Shown: positions 1-7,870 of the stretch, piece after piece
Layout: the number at the start of each line of letters is the position of its first letter
Position numbering within the stretch: position 1 is the stretch's first letter
NCBI RefSeq assembly: GCF_002778315.1
Contig: NZ_NESA01000013.1
Coordinates: forward strand, 1 to 64,000
Reading direction: 5' to 3'
Length of the DNA stretch: 64,000 nucleotides
DNA from: Limnohabitans sp. JirII-31
GTDB lineage: Bacteria; Pseudomonadota; Gammaproteobacteria; Burkholderiales; Burkholderiaceae_C
Notes under the pieces: model-generated
The model's database searches: none
What the model was told of the DNA's origin: nothing
What the model saw: the letters and a program-made list of their open reading frames with translations, nothing else
Position numbers and translations under genes: made by a program

Positions 1-2
1 TC

Positions 3-602
3 TCAGCCGGTGGCAAGACCGCCGTGGTGTCCACCATCAACGGTGACTCCAACGTGCCGTTCTACAAAGAACTGGGCAACGCAGGCTTGAAGGCCAAAGA
101 CGTGCCCGTGGTGGCATTCAGCGTGGGTGAAGAAGAGCTGCGTGGTGTGGACACCAAGCCTCTGGTGGGCCACTTGGCGGCATGGAACTACTTCATGAGC
201 ATCAAGAACCCGACCAACGATGCCTTCATCAAGAAGTGGAGCGACTACGCCAAGGCCAAGGGCATTGCGGGTCACAAGGACAAGCCACTGACCAACGACC
301 CGATGGAAGCCACCTACATCGGCATCAACATGTGGAAGCAAGCGGTCGAGAAGGCCAAGAGCACCGATGTGGACAAGGTGATTGCGGCCATGGCGGGCCA
401 GACCTTCACGGCACCGAGCGGCATCACCAGCAAGATGGATGAGAAGAACCATCACTTGCACAAGTCGGTGTTCATTGGCGAGATCAAGGCCGATGGCCAA
501 TTCAACGTGGTGTGGAAGACACCCGGTCCTGTCAAGGCCAAGCCATGGAGCCCGTTCATTGAAGGCAACGACAAGAAGCCTGATGAACCTGTGAAGAAGT
601 AA
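3..602 (+). CDS. urtA: Urea ABC transporter substrate-binding protein UrtA (3' part)
   Basis: Only the C-terminal 199 residues are present; the reading frame is open to the left edge. UrtA is the periplasmic receptor that delivers urea to the UrtBC permease. The visible part matches the Peripla_BP_6 fold of this family: a core with KDVPVVAFSVGEEEL, then NDPMEATYIGINMWKQAVEKA, then the C-terminal lobe ending KPWSPFIEGNDKKPDEPVKK. It is the first gene of the urtABCDE run. An intrinsic terminator directly follows the stop codon and should let UrtA be made in excess of the membrane and ATPase subunits, as is usual for binding proteins. Identification rests on sequence features plus the four downstream urt genes. 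Confidence 0.93.
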   Translation, partial: SAGGKTAVVSTINGDSNVPFYKELGNAGLKAKDVPVVAFSVGEEELRGVDTKPLVGHLAAWNYFMSIKNPTNDAFIKKWSDYAKAKGIAGHKDKPLTNDPMEATYIGINMWKQAVEKAKSTDVDKVIAAMAGQTFTAPSGITSKMDEKNHHLHKSVFIGEIKADGQFNVVWKTPGPVKAKPWSPFIEGNDKKPDEPVKK

Positions 603-626
603 GCGTTTTCCTAGGGATGAACTTTG

Positions 627-653
627 GGGGAGGGCGCTGCTCTCCCCTTTTTT
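627..653 (+). terminator. Intrinsic terminator/attenuator between urtA and urtB
   Basis: GGGGAGGG (627-634) pairs with CTCTCCCC (640-647), one G-U pair included, around the loop CGCTG, followed by six T (648-653). The hairpin lies 24 bases after the urtA stop and just before urtB. It probably ends most transcripts after urtA, with read-through feeding urtBCDE. It also argues against translation starting at 624, which would lie just ahead of the hairpin. Confidence 0.8.
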
Positions 654-665
654 ACTGGAATGTCG

Positions 666-2243
666 ATGAATCGATTGGCCTTTTTGGGAATTGCCTGTGG
701 ACTGCTGTGGGGGGCGCATGCCCATGCGTTGACCGCAGAGCAGGCACGTGCCTTGACAGTGGGCGAGACGGATGCACGCATCACCGCGTTGCAGCAGGCC
801 TTGGCCTCGCCCGATGAAAAAACAGCTGCTTTCTTGCAGGCCATGGCCGACGATGCGGTCAAGCTCCATGGCGCTCAGGTGTTGGTGGTGCGCGATGGCC
901 AAGCCACAGATCCGGTGACCGGCAACACCATGGCTTTGCCCGAGGGCGCGGAGGATGTGATCAACAACAACCGCATGCGCGGCGAGGTGGACTCCGCCTT
1001 GGCGGCCTTGCAGTTGCTCAGCCCCGACGCGGCCAAGCGCTTGGCTGCGGTGAATGCTTTGCTCAAAGAGCCAGACCCGACCAAGCTGGCCATGTTGGAA
1101 AAAGCCTTGGGCGCTGAAGCCGATGCCAAGGTCAAAACACAAATGTTGTTGGCCCGTGCCGCTGTGCTGCTCAACAGCGAGAAGGTGGCTGAGCGCTTGG
1201 CGTCTGCCAAGGCCTTGGCCGAGAGCCAAACCCCAGACACCCAGTTGCTGCTCAACCAGCGCTTGAGCCAAGAAGACGACAAGCAAGTGCGCGCGCAATT
1301 GGAGTCGTCGTTGCGCACCATCCAATCGGCGTTGAATTGGGGCGAGAAGCTGGGTGCTTTGTTCACCGGCATCAGCCTGGGTTCTATTTTGTTGCTGGTG
1401 GCCTTGGGGCTGGCCATCACCTACGGTTTGATGGGCGTGATCAACATGGCCCACGGCGAGTTGATGATGATTGGCGCGTATGCCACTTACGTGGTGCAAG
1501 GCTTGTTCCGTCAGTACCTGCCAGGCGCGTTTGATGCCTATTTGGTGGTGGCTGTGCCAGCCTCGTTCTTGGCGGCGGCTGTGGTGGGTGCCGTGCTGGA
1601 GCGTACCGTGCTGCGCCATTTGTATGGTCGCCCGCTAGAGACTTTGCTGGCCACCTGGGGCATCAGCTTGGTGTTGATGCAAGGGGTGCGCACGGTGTTT
1701 GGCGCGCAAAACGTGGGCGTGGAAAACCCATCGTGGATGAGTGGTGGCGTGCAGCTGCTGGCCAACTTGTCGCTGCCCTACAACCGCTTGGTCATCATTG
1801 CCTTTGCGCTGTGCGTGCTGGTGGGCATGACCTTGTTGATTGGCAAAACACGCCTGGGTTTGTTTGTGCGTGGTGTCACGCAAAACCGACCCATGGCATC
1901 AGCGCTGGGCGTGAACACGGCACGCATCGACACCTATGCGTTTTCGCTGGGTTGCGGCATTGCAGGTTTGGCGGGTTGCGCACTGAGCCAAATCGGCAAC
2001 GTGGGCCCAGACCTGGGACAGAGCTACATCGTGGACGCGTTCATGGTCGTGGTGCTCGGGGGTGTGGGCCAGCTGGCGGGTACGGTGTACGCCGCGATGG
2101 GCCTAGGTCTGATGAACAAATTGCTCGAAGGCCTGGCGGGGGCCGTGTTGGCCAAAATTGCGGTGCTGGTGTTCATCATCGTCTTCATCCAAAAACGACC
2201 GCAAGGCTTGTTTGCCATGAAGGGCCGCAGTGCGGAGGCTTGA
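666..2243 (+). CDS. urtB: Urea ABC transporter permease UrtB with periplasmic N-terminal extension
   Basis: Permease of the LivH/branched-chain class for urea uptake. The protein (about 525 residues) starts with a signal peptide (MNRLAFLGIACGLLWGAHAHA), followed by about 200 hydrophilic, helix-rich, Ala/Leu/Glu-rich residues, then the membrane part from GISLGSILLLVALGLAITYG. The LivH-like motifs NMAHGELMMIGAYATY and GVTQNRPMASALGVNT are visible. The long N-terminal extension is usual for proteobacterial UrtB. ATG codons at 660 and 666 are both possible; 666 has a GGA-containing Shine-Dalgarno at better spacing. An upstream in-frame codon at 624 is rejected because the terminator hairpin lies there. 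The stop is one base from the urtC start. Confidence 0.93.
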   Translation: MNRLAFLGIACGLLWGAHAHALTAEQARALTVGETDARITALQQALASPDEKTAAFLQAMADDAVKLHGAQVLVVRDGQATDPVTGNTMALPEGAEDVINNNRMRGEVDSALAALQLLSPDAAKRLAAVNALLKEPDPTKLAMLEKALGAEADAKVKTQMLLARAAVLLNSEKVAERLASAKALAESQTPDTQLLLNQRLSQEDDKQVRAQLESSLRTIQSALNWGEKLGALFTGISLGSILLLVALGLAITYGLMGVINMAHGELMMIGAYATYVVQGLFRQYLPGAFDAYLVVAVPASFLAAAVVGAVLERTVLRHLYGRPLETLLATWGISLVLMQGVRTVFGAQNVGVENPSWMSGGVQLLANLSLPYNRLVIIAFALCVLVGMTLLIGKTRLGLFVRGVTQNRPMASALGVNTARIDTYAFSLGCGIAGLAGCALSQIGNVGPDLGQSYIVDAFMVVVLGGVGQLAGTVYAAMGLGLMNKLLEGLAGAVLAKIAVLVFIIVFIQKRPQGLFAMKGRSAEA

Positions 2244-2244
2244 C

Positions 2245-3372
2245 ATGAACCACACCACTTCTATGAATGCAACTCCTGTGACTTTGCCTGGGGCCCCTGC
2301 GTTGCTGGGGCGCGTTGGATGGGCTTTTTTCTTGGCCGCTGTGGTGGCGCTGTGCGCGGTGGTGCCTGTGCTCAACCTGTGGGTGCCCGCTGACAGCGTG
2401 TTCCACATGAGCGACTACGCGGTGGGCTTGATCGGCAAGATCATGTGTTATGCCATCTGCGCCTTGGCGATGGATTTGATCTGGGGCTACACCGGTATTT
2501 TGTCGCTGGGGCACGGCTTGTTCTTTGCCTTGGGCGGCTATGTGATGGGCATGTACCTGATGCGCCAAATTGGCACCGACGGCAACTACAAAAGCAACTT
2601 GCCCGACTTCATGGTGTTTCTTGACTGGAAAACCTTGCCTTGGCACTGGACCTTCAGCGACAGCTTCATCGCCACTTTGATCTTGATCGTGGCCGTGCCC
2701 GGTGTGCTGGCCTGGGTGTTTGGTTACTTTGCCTTTCGCTCGCGCATCAAAGGCGTGTATTTCTCCATCATCACGCAGGCCTTGACGTTTGCCGCGATGC
2801 TGCTGTTCTTTCGCAACGAAACTGGATTCGGTGGCAACAACGGGTTCACCGATTTCAAACGCATCTTGGACTTGCCCATTGCCACCCCCGGCATGCGCAT
2901 GACTTTGTTTGTGCTGACCTCCGTCTTGCTGCTGGCTTGCTTCTTGTTTGCCCGCTGGTTGGTACAAAGCAAATTTGGCCGTGTGCTGCAAGCCATTCGC
3001 GATGCCGAGAGTCGGGTCATGTTCTCGGGCTATTCGCCCTTGCCCTACAAGCTGACCATCTGGGTTATCTCGGCTGTGATGTGTGGCATTGCAGGGGCTT
3101 TGTATGTGCCACAAGTGGGCATCATCAACCCGAGCGAGATGAGCCCCGCCAACTCCATCGAGATGGCAGTATGGGCCGCAGTGGGTGGACGTGCCACCTT
3201 GATTGGCCCCATCGTGGGAGCCTTCTTGGTCAACGGTGCCAAGAGCTGGTTGACGGTGACAGCCCCTGAGTTTTGGTTGTACTTTTTGGGTGCGCTGTTC
3301 ATTGTGGTGACGCTGTATTTGCCGCAAGGTGTGATGGGCTGGCTCAACAAGCGTGCAGGAGACAAAGCATGA
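2245..3372 (+). CDS. urtC: Urea ABC transporter permease UrtC
   Basis: Second permease of the urea importer, LivM-like, 375 residues with about ten hydrophobic segments. Characteristic stretches are AMDLIWGYTGILSLGHGLFFALGGY, IKGVYFSIITQALTF and the cytoplasmic coupling region LQAIRDAESRVMFSGYSP. The ATG at 2245 has GGAGG six bases upstream; an in-frame GTG at 2230 overlaps the urtB end and is less likely. The gene follows urtB after one base and its stop overlaps the urtD start (ATGA), so translation is coupled. Confidence 0.94.
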   Translation: MNHTTSMNATPVTLPGAPALLGRVGWAFFLAAVVALCAVVPVLNLWVPADSVFHMSDYAVGLIGKIMCYAICALAMDLIWGYTGILSLGHGLFFALGGYVMGMYLMRQIGTDGNYKSNLPDFMVFLDWKTLPWHWTFSDSFIATLILIVAVPGVLAWVFGYFAFRSRIKGVYFSIITQALTFAAMLLFFRNETGFGGNNGFTDFKRILDLPIATPGMRMTLFVLTSVLLLACFLFARWLVQSKFGRVLQAIRDAESRVMFSGYSPLPYKLTIWVISAVMCGIAGALYVPQVGIINPSEMSPANSIEMAVWAAVGGRATLIGPIVGAFLVNGAKSWLTVTAPEFWLYFLGALFIVVTLYLPQGVMGWLNKRAGDKA

Positions 3373-4241
3373 CCCCCGATCTGTTTGAACAAGGCTCTGA
3401 GCGCCTGGCTGCCCACCAAGCGCGTGTGACGCCTGAGGTGAATTCGGGCGACCGCAGCGCAGGTTATGGCCGTGTGCATGAGCCTGGCTCACTGGACGTG
3501 ACGCACGGCCGCATTTTGTATTTGGAAGATGTGAACGTGAGCTTCGATGGCTTCAAGGCCATCAACCATCTGTCACTCGACATCGCCCCGGGCGAGTTGC
3601 GCTGCATCATTGGCCCCAACGGTGCGGGCAAGACCACGATGATGGACATCATCACGGGCAAAACCAAGCCCGATTCGGGGCAGGTGTTTTTTGGCAGCAC
3701 CATCGACTTGCTGCGTCACAACGAGCCCGAAATTGCCCAGCTGGGCATTGGCCGCAAGTTTCAAAAGCCCACGGTGTTTGAACATCTGAGCGTGTTTGAA
3801 AACTTGGAGCTGGCCTTGAAGACGCACAAAGGCGTGGCGGCCTCCATGTTTTTCAAACTCAACGGCATTCAACGTGACCGCTTGAGTGAGGTGCTGCACA
3901 CCATCCATCTGGAAGACAGCGTCACGCGCCAAGCGGGCAACCTGAGCCACGGTCAAAAACAGTGGCTGGAGATTGGCATGCTGCTCATGCAAGACCCCAA
4001 GCTGTTGCTGCTCGACGAGCCGGTGGCGGGCATGACTGACTTTGAAACCGAACGTACTGCGGAGTTGTTCTTGACTCTCAAAGGCAAACATTCGCTGATG
4101 GTGGTGGAGCACGACATGAGCTTCATCAACACCATCTCGGACATCGTGACGGTGTTGTGCGACGGCTCGGTGCTGGCGCAGGGCACGCTCGATCAGGTGC
4201 AAGCCGATGAGCGTGTGATTGAGGTCTATTTGGGCCGATGA
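3369..4241 (+). CDS. urtD: Urea ABC transporter ATP-binding protein UrtD
   Basis: First ATPase of the urea importer (LivG-like), 290 residues. It shows Walker A GPNGAGKTT, the Q-loop region RKFQKPTVFEHLSVFENL, signature LSHGQKQWLEIG, Walker B LLLLDEPVAGM and switch His in VVEHDM. About 50 N-terminal residues precede the ATPase core; this tail has no recognisable domain and is longer than in most LivG proteins. The ATG overlaps the urtC stop by four bases, so the upstream in-frame start at 3273, deep inside urtC, is not needed. Confidence 0.94.
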   Translation: MTPDLFEQGSERLAAHQARVTPEVNSGDRSAGYGRVHEPGSLDVTHGRILYLEDVNVSFDGFKAINHLSLDIAPGELRCIIGPNGAGKTTMMDIITGKTKPDSGQVFFGSTIDLLRHNEPEIAQLGIGRKFQKPTVFEHLSVFENLELALKTHKGVAASMFFKLNGIQRDRLSEVLHTIHLEDSVTRQAGNLSHGQKQWLEIGMLLMQDPKLLLLDEPVAGMTDFETERTAELFLTLKGKHSLMVVEHDMSFINTISDIVTVLCDGSVLAQGTLDQVQADERVIEVYLGR

Positions 4242-4263
4242 ACAAAGTCGACGAACAGGGACG

Positions 4264-4986
4264 ATGAATTCAATGACCAACACACACCCGCCACTGCTCC
4301 AAGTGGCCAACGTCAACCAGTACTACGGCGGCTCACACATCTTGCGTGATGTGAGTTTTGAAGCCAACTTAGGCCGCATCACCGTGCTGCTAGGGCGCAA
4401 CGGCGTGGGTAAGACCACGCTGCTCAAATCGCTCATGGGTGCCGTGCCGATTCGCAATGGCAGCATTCAATTCAACGGCCAAGCGATTGAACGCGCCGCA
4501 CCCTATGAGCGTGCACGTGCGGGCATTGGTTACGTGCCCCAAGGGCGCGAAATTTTTGCCCGCTTGACGGTGGAAGACAACCTGCGCATGGGGCTGGCCA
4601 CGCAGCCCGCAGGCACCGACATTCCTGCCGAGTTGTTTGAACTGTTCCCGGTGCTCCAACAAATGTTGCACCGCCGGGGTGGCGACTTGTCGGGTGGGCA
4701 GCAACAACAGCTGGCGATTGCGCGTGCCCTGGCGTCTGGGCCCAAGCTGTTGGTGTTGGACGAACCGACGGAGGGCATTCAGCCCAGCATCATCAAAGAC
4801 ATTGGCCGCGTGATCCGCATGTTGGCAGGCCGTGGCGACATGGCCATCTTGTTGTGCGAGCAGTATTACGACTTTGCCGAAGAGCTGGCCGACGACTACT
4901 TGGTGATGGAGCGCGGTGAGGTGATTGCCCGTGGCGCGGGACGCGACATGCAAGCCAACGGGGTGCGCCAGTTGGTGGCCATTTAA
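4264..4986 (+). CDS. urtE: Urea ABC transporter ATP-binding protein UrtE
   Basis: Second ATPase of the urea importer (LivF-like), 240 residues. Motifs: Walker A GRNGVGKTT, QGREIFARLTVEDNLRMGL, signature LSGGQQQQLAIARAL, Walker B LLVLDEPTEGIQPSI. The switch region reads LLCEQYYDFAEELADDYLVMERGEVIARG, with Gln after CE as in other LivF/UrtE proteins. ATG at 4264 is preceded by AGGGA; the in-frame start at 4219 would lie inside urtD. It ends the urt run and faces ureD tail to tail with 27 bases between the stops. Confidence 0.94.
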   Translation: MNSMTNTHPPLLQVANVNQYYGGSHILRDVSFEANLGRITVLLGRNGVGKTTLLKSLMGAVPIRNGSIQFNGQAIERAAPYERARAGIGYVPQGREIFARLTVEDNLRMGLATQPAGTDIPAELFELFPVLQQMLHRRGGDLSGGQQQQLAIARALASGPKLLVLDEPTEGIQPSIIKDIGRVIRMLAGRGDMAILLCEQYYDFAEELADDYLVMERGEVIARGAGRDMQANGVRQLVAI

Positions 4987-5013
4987 GCCACCTTCCTGCT
5001 GTCGGATCAGTTG

Positions 5014-5847
5014 TTACATGGCCCAGATGCGTGGCGGTGTGTCACCCATCTGCCACAAGCTTTTGCGCCAAGCGGCCCACACGGCGCGTAGCAGCTGTTG
5101 CGCGGGCTCCACCAAGGGCGAGAGGGTGCGCAGCACCACCACACGCGGGTGCGGTGAGGTGACACCCGCTTGCACGCCAGGCACGGCCTCACCCAAGGCT
5201 TCGCGCGCCACACTCAGGGCCAGCTCACGCCGCTCGCGGTTCAAGTCAGCACCGCAGGCAAACACCAAGGTGGCCATGCAGCGCTGGCCTGCCAGCCCCA
5301 AGGGGCCGTTGAGCAAGCGCAGGTCTTGCGCGTCAATCAACCCACGCTCTAACCACACGCCTTTGATTTCCAGGTGCTGTTGCAGTTGTCCCTGCTCAAA
5401 CGGCAAATTGGCGTTGGGCAAGCCCAGCGCAGTGATGTCCCAAGCCATCAGCTCGGCGCTGGGGGCCATGTCAAACGTGGCTTGGTTGAGCCCATGGCAG
5501 CCGTTGTAGGCCAGGGTCTCTAGCGGCAGCCACTCCAGCCGGGTGTGTTCACCCAATTGCGCGTGAACTTGCTGGGTGGCCAAGCCGTTTTCGCTGCGGT
5601 AAAAGCGCGTGGCACCGGGGGTGGTGATAAGACCATGGCTGTGGGTGTCGAGTTGCACCTGGATGTCCAAGGTGTCGCCACCCACCAAACCGCCTGGGGG
5701 GTGTACCAACACGTTGTGGCACACGCGATCGCCTTCGGGATAGAGGCTTTGCAGCACGCGCAAAGGGCCTTGGTGCTCGAAGCGGACCACGGTGCGTGGG
5801 CCCGAGGTGGCATAAGCGAGAGAGAGTTTTGCGTGCCAACCGGTCAT
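5014..5847 (-). CDS. ureD: Urease accessory protein UreD
   Basis: Urease maturation chaperone that binds apo-urease and helps load nickel with UreF and UreG. The 277-residue protein has the hallmark HPPGGLVGGD and TPGATRFYRS segments and the family's usual length. ATG at 5847 begins MTGWHAKLSLAYA, the expected N terminus; an upstream in-frame start adds only nine residues. It stands without ureA, ureB, ureC or other accessory genes in the window and runs opposite to urtABCDE. It is the last gene of the minus-strand run that starts with the channel cassette, 57 bases after the nearest channel gene, so read-through from that cassette is possible. Confidence 0.92.
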   Translation of the reverse strand: MTGWHAKLSLAYATSGPRTVVRFEHQGPLRVLQSLYPEGDRVCHNVLVHPPGGLVGGDTLDIQVQLDTHSHGLITTPGATRFYRSENGLATQQVHAQLGEHTRLEWLPLETLAYNGCHGLNQATFDMAPSAELMAWDITALGLPNANLPFEQGQLQQHLEIKGVWLERGLIDAQDLRLLNGPLGLAGQRCMATLVFACGADLNRERRELALSVAREALGEAVPGVQAGVTSPHPRVVVLRTLSPLVEPAQQLLRAVWAAWRKSLWQMGDTPPRIWAM

Positions 5848-5904
5848 GCTGGGATGATACCCAAGCACGCACACACACCGGTGTGCGTGGCCTGTGACAC
5901 GCGC

Positions 5905-6867
5905 TTATTTGTTGACGTGGCTATCGGCCAGTCGGCGCTCTTCGTCCATCTGGTTGACGATGGATTCAACCTGGTCATCCGACATGCCAAATTTGGCCTG
6001 CATGGTTTTGAGCTTGGTCTTTTCTTCTTCGGTGATCACGCCGTCAGCCAAGACCGAGCGCACTTCCATTTCGTACAAAGCCTCGCGACGCTCCACCTGC
6101 GCGGTGTAGGCCGTGGCCACCACACCGGTCAAGATAGCGGCCAAGGCGATGGACAGCACCTGAGTGAGTATCACGAGGATGGTGCCGACAAACGTCACCG
6201 GGTCGACGTTGCCCCAGCCTGAGACGATGGTGATGACAAACCAATGCATGGCCGCAGGGATGGAGGGAAAGACATCGGGCTGGTCGTGGCCTTCGATGAT
6301 GTAGATCAGCGACGAGAACAACAAGCAGCTGATGAACAGCAAAAACACAGCCGACGAAAATGAATCGCGCTCCGCTTTGACCGCAGCCACCATGTCTTCG
6401 AAGGCGCTGTTGTAGCGCGAGAGTTTGAAGATTCGCATCAGGCGGAACATGCGCAGCACGCGCAAATCGGCACCTGGGAATAACAGTTGCAAGTAAAACG
6501 GCACGGTGCTGAAGAAGTCAACCAGGCCGTAGAAGCTGAACATGTACTCTTTGCGCCCGCGCCAAGGCGAGTCTTCTACCGCGTGGTATTTTTCGCTGTA
6601 CGACCAGACGCGTAGCACGTATTCGATGGAGAACACGGCAACGCTGAAGACGTCAAAGGCGTGGAAGATGTGTTCGAACTCTTCGTGGATGTGAGGCACC
6701 GACTCCAAGATGATGCCGATCACGTTGGCCACCACCAGCACGGCAATGAAGATTTCACAGAAATGGCTGGCCTTGTCGGGCACGGCACCTTCCAGAATTT
6801 CGTAGGTGCGACGCTTGATGCGTTTCAAAGCGCTGGTGTGGGTTGGGGGTGTGGAGACGGTCGTCAT
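5905..6867 (-). CDS. Voltage-gated-channel-like protein with variant filter SGWGN
   Basis: 320-residue six-helix protein of the voltage-gated ion channel superfamily. The N-terminal voltage-sensor part ends in an arginine-rich S4 (DLRVLRMFRLMRIFKLSRYN). S5, pore helix and S6 follow. Where potassium channels carry TVGYGD, this protein has ITIVSGWGNVDP, one residue shorter and with Asn for Asp. The cytoplasmic tail holds SVLADGVITEEEKTKL, a DGxxxxEE helix pair also found in the two upstream channel proteins. It lies eight bases after its closest paralogue. A channel role is family knowledge; the ion cannot be predicted, and a non-conducting subunit is possible. Confidence 0.85.
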   Translation of the reverse strand: MTTVSTPPTHTSALKRIKRRTYEILEGAVPDKASHFCEIFIAVLVVANVIGIILESVPHIHEEFEHIFHAFDVFSVAVFSIEYVLRVWSYSEKYHAVEDSPWRGRKEYMFSFYGLVDFFSTVPFYLQLLFPGADLRVLRMFRLMRIFKLSRYNSAFEDMVAAVKAERDSFSSAVFLLFISCLLFSSLIYIIEGHDQPDVFPSIPAAMHWFVITIVSGWGNVDPVTFVGTILVILTQVLSIALAAILTGVVATAYTAQVERREALYEMEVRSVLADGVITEEEKTKLKTMQAKFGMSDDQVESIVNQMDEERRLADSHVNK

Positions 6868-6875
6868 GGCAGGGC

Positions 6876-7787
6876 TCAGCCGTTTTTCAAAGTTTTGTTT
6901 TGTGCGCGCTGCAGCATGGCCTCCACCTGCTCGTCGGTCAGGCGGTAGTGGGCTTGCAAACGTTTCAGGCTGGCTTGTTCTTCGTCAGACATGTTGCCGT
7001 CAGAGAAGATTTCGCGCAGCTGTGCTTCAAACGCAGCTTTCTTGCGGGCCACTTGGTTGGAGAAGGCCGACGCCACGATACCGGTCATGATGGCGGCCAT
7101 ACACACGCCCAAGAAGCCGGTGATCAGCGCAATGGCTTCGCCGGCTTTGGTCATGGGTTCGACGTTGCCGTAGCCCGAGGTGATGGTGATGATGGACCAA
7201 TAAATCGAGTGTGGGATGGTGCCAAAAAACTCTGGCTGCTCATGACCCTCGGCAAAGTGCATCAGCGAGGCCGACACGATGGTGGCAATCGTCAGCAAGA
7301 AGACGGCAGAGCCGAAGGCTTGACGTTCGGAGTACACGGCATGAAACAAGTCTTGCAACGCGGTGTTGTATTTGGACAGCTTCAAGATTCGCAGCAGTCG
7401 CAAGACCCGCAAGATGCGCAAGTCCAGATACGGAAAGAACATGTGCATGTAATGCGGCATGGTGGCAAAGAAGTCGATCAGGCCAAACGAGCTGAAGATG
7501 TAGCCACGGCGACCCTTCCAGGCGCCGCCTTCTTCCGCAGAGAAGCGCACACCCAAAGACCAGACGCGTAGCACGTACTCGGCCGTGAAGAACATCACGC
7601 TCCAAAACTCCAATTCGTGGAAGAACTCTTTGAATTCGGCATGTACCTCGGGCACCGAGTCCAAGATCACCGCCGAGCAATTGACCAGCACGACGGTGGT
7701 GATGAGCCACTCCACATATCTGCTGAGCGTGTGCTTGGGCGATCCATCCAGGATCTCCATGAGGCTGCGTTGTAGGCCGGTGATCAT
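6876..7787 (-). CDS. Voltage-gated-channel-like protein with variant filter SGYGN
   Basis: 303-residue six-helix voltage-gated channel superfamily protein, paralogous to the next gene downstream. S4 reads DLRILRVLRLLRILKLSKYN. The filter region is IITITSGYGNVEP, one residue shorter than the canonical TVGYGD and with Asn for Asp. The tail contains EIFSDGNMSDEEQASL, matching the DGxxxxEE tail of the neighbours. ATG at 7787 is chosen over a TTG two codons earlier. The 83-base gap to the upstream two-sensor channel is the largest inside the cassette. It may form a heteromer with the neighbours; this is inference. Confidence 0.85.
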   Translation of the reverse strand: MITGLQRSLMEILDGSPKHTLSRYVEWLITTVVLVNCSAVILDSVPEVHAEFKEFFHELEFWSVMFFTAEYVLRVWSLGVRFSAEEGGAWKGRRGYIFSSFGLIDFFATMPHYMHMFFPYLDLRILRVLRLLRILKLSKYNTALQDLFHAVYSERQAFGSAVFLLTIATIVSASLMHFAEGHEQPEFFGTIPHSIYWSIITITSGYGNVEPMTKAGEAIALITGFLGVCMAAIMTGIVASAFSNQVARKKAAFEAQLREIFSDGNMSDEEQASLKRLQAHYRLTDEQVEAMLQRAQNKTLKNG

Positions 7788-7870
7788 CGTCAAAAATTTC
7801 TATACAAGGTCGTCAAGGTCAGAGCGGGCAGACCAAGCCCCGCTCTGTGTCACAGGTCAAGCGCGGTGTT

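Noticed and set aside
3-1619. Long minus-strand open frame of 538 codons over urtA-urtB
   Set aside because: Antisense shadow in a GC-rich region; the text is rich in His, Gln and Arg and lacks any family; the plus-strand urt genes are clear.
2185-3492. Minus-strand open frame of 435 codons over urtC
   Set aside because: Antisense shadow with low-complexity His/Gln text; overlaps the true urtC along its whole length.
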